Assembly: GCA_030668045.1 (NCBI GenBank)
Contig: DAOUUR010000101.1
Coordinates: forward strand, 1 to 7,656
Direction: 5' to 3'
Length of the DNA stretch: 7,656 nt
DNA from: a bacterium
Lineage (GTDB): Bacteria; Zixibacteria; MSB-5A5; GN15; FEB-12
Numbering within the stretch: position 1 is the stretch's first letter; each line of letters starts with the position of its first letter. The notes under the pieces were generated by a model that saw nothing but the letters and a program-made list of their open reading frames with translations, was not told where the DNA came from and did not search any database. This document shows, in pieces, positions 6,997 to 7,656 of the stretch. The translations under genes and the position numbers were made by a program.

Positions 6997-7656
6997 GCTC
7001 CTGCCGGTTCGATATCTCCGTTGCCAATCGCTTGAAATAGCGCCGGTCCGGTTTGCCGGACACCTGCCCACCCGCGGCTGGCCAATCGATAAACCGATCA
7101 GGAATCTTGAATTTCTGCAGGTGAGACTCAAGGTGCGATATCATCTCAGCCTCGGTCAGATTCTCATCTCCGTACCGGATAAAAACCACCGGGCGTTCTC
7201 CCCACTCGGCATGGTTGATCGGCACTACAACTGCTTCTTCGATTCCGCGCAGCTCCAATAGGGCGCGCTCGATCTCTTCCGGGTAAATGTTCTCACCGCC
7301 GGAAACAAACATGTTGTCTTTGCGACCGGTGACCGTCAGGCAGCCATCATTGTCGATGCTGCCCAGATCGCCGGTATGAAACCAACCATCGCCATCAACC
7401 GTCGGTGTCGATACTTTGCCGTCGGTAAGATAACCTTTGAACAGACAGGCTCCTCGCACGAGGATTTCACCGTCAGTGGAGATACTGACTTCGCGATGCG
7501 GAAGCGGCTTCCCCGATCTGCCGACCGACGATGTCACTTGTGACGTTGCCACTTGTGACGCCATCTCAGTCAAGCCATAAGTTGTCAGTAACGGCAGACG
7601 TTGCTTGAGGGCGCGGTCGATAGTTGCAGCCATTACCGGTCCGCCGCCGAGAAGGA
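6989..7656 (-). CDS. menE: o-Succinylbenzoate--CoA ligase, C-terminal part (5' end cut by window edge)
   Basis: MenE belongs to the adenylate-forming superfamily and uses ATP and CoA to make o-succinylbenzoyl-CoA in menaquinone synthesis. About 222 codons are present, roughly the second half; the frame stays open to the window edge, so the first in-frame ATG (7631-7633) is internal. Visible superfamily motifs, in order, are LLGGGPV at the edge, TTYGLTE (A5), WFHTGDL (A7), GRKDNMFVSGGENIYPEEIE (A8, domain hinge) and SGKPDRRYFK (A10), whose Lys (codon 7052-7054) is the adenylation lysine. LLGGGPV and YGLTEMASQVAT are characteristic of MenE, though another acyl-CoA ligase of the superfamily cannot be fully excluded without the N-terminal half. 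A five-residue near-repeat, SQVAT then SQVTS, lies after A5. The TGA stop overlaps the end of the convergent thioesterase gene by eight bases. Confidence 0.88.
   Translation of the reverse strand, partial: LLGGGPVMAATIDRALKQRLPLLTTYGLTEMASQVATSQVTSSVGRSGKPLPHREVSISTDGEILVRGACLFKGYLTDGKVSTPTVDGDGWFHTGDLGSIDNDGCLTVTGRKDNMFVSGGENIYPEEIERALLELRGIEEAVVVPINHAEWGERPVVFIRYGDENLTEAEMISHLESHLQKFKIPDRFIDWPAAGGQVSGKPDRRYFKRLATEISNRQEPT
7535..7560 (-). repeat. Tandem near-repeat of period 15 inside menE
   Basis: The 11-base unit CACTTGTGACG (plus strand) occurs at 7535-7545 and again at 7550-7560, exactly 15 bases apart, so reading frame is kept. It encodes successive Ser-Gln-Val segments directly after the A5 motif. 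A small in-frame duplication is the simplest explanation. Confidence 0.8.

Noticed and set aside
7533..7544. GTCAC/GTGAC palindrome as an operator site
   Set aside because: It is inside the menE coding region and is explained by the repeated Ser-Gln-Val codons.
1..7656. Search for CRISPR arrays, IS elements, tRNA, rRNA, phage or defence genes
   Set aside because: No regularly spaced repeats, terminal inverted repeats, transposase-like frames or RNA gene patterns were seen; nearly all bases belong to ordinary coding genes.

Overview
The window reads as ordinary chromosomal sequence from a diderm (Gram-negative-type) bacterium that makes menaquinone. It carries a bacterial gyrase, a predicted lipoprotein with a well-formed lipobox, two other proteins with Sec-type signal peptides, and the end of a menaquinone-pathway ligase. 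The GyrA N-terminus resembles versions I associate with less-studied phyla (Planctomycetes/FCB-like) more than Proteobacteria or Firmicutes. An FCB-type lineage is a guess; no 16S rRNA or other decisive marker is present.

Layout from left to right: (1) 1-2070, minus strand, gyrA, missing its 3' end at the window edge, GTG start. (2) 2071-2308, non-coding gap between divergent genes, with a weak gyrA promoter candidate. (3) 2309-2818, plus strand, a small exported protein that I do not recognise. (4) 2836-3450, minus strand, a predicted lipoprotein of the VanY-like M15 D,D-carboxypeptidase family, with a near-consensus promoter at 3485-3513. (5) 3540-4478, minus strand, a radical SAM protein of the PflX/COG1313 type. 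(6) 4530-4559, an intrinsic terminator facing out of the next gene. (7) 4583-6469, minus strand, an M3-family oligoendopeptidase F with a signal peptide. (8) 6470-6594, a divergent promoter region. (9) 6595-6996, plus strand, a hotdog-fold acyl-CoA thioesterase. (10) 6989-7656, minus strand, the C-terminal half of MenE, cut by the window edge.

Functionally, two genes deal with cell-envelope or extracytoplasmic peptides (carboxypeptidase and exported PepF), and two probably belong to menaquinone synthesis. MenE makes o-succinylbenzoyl-CoA, and the thioesterase could hydrolyse the later 1,4-dihydroxy-2-naphthoyl-CoA. The genes do not form one operon: strands alternate, and a terminator and separate promoters divide them.

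I see no phage, IS element, CRISPR array, toxin-antitoxin or defence system, tRNA or rRNA, and no convincing undescribed multi-gene system. The points worth a second look are small: the GyrA quinolone-pocket residues, the exported PepF, the orphan PflX with its extra cysteines, a G8 tract inside the carboxypeptidase gene, an overlapping divergent -10 region, and the tail-to-tail overlap of thioesterase and menE.
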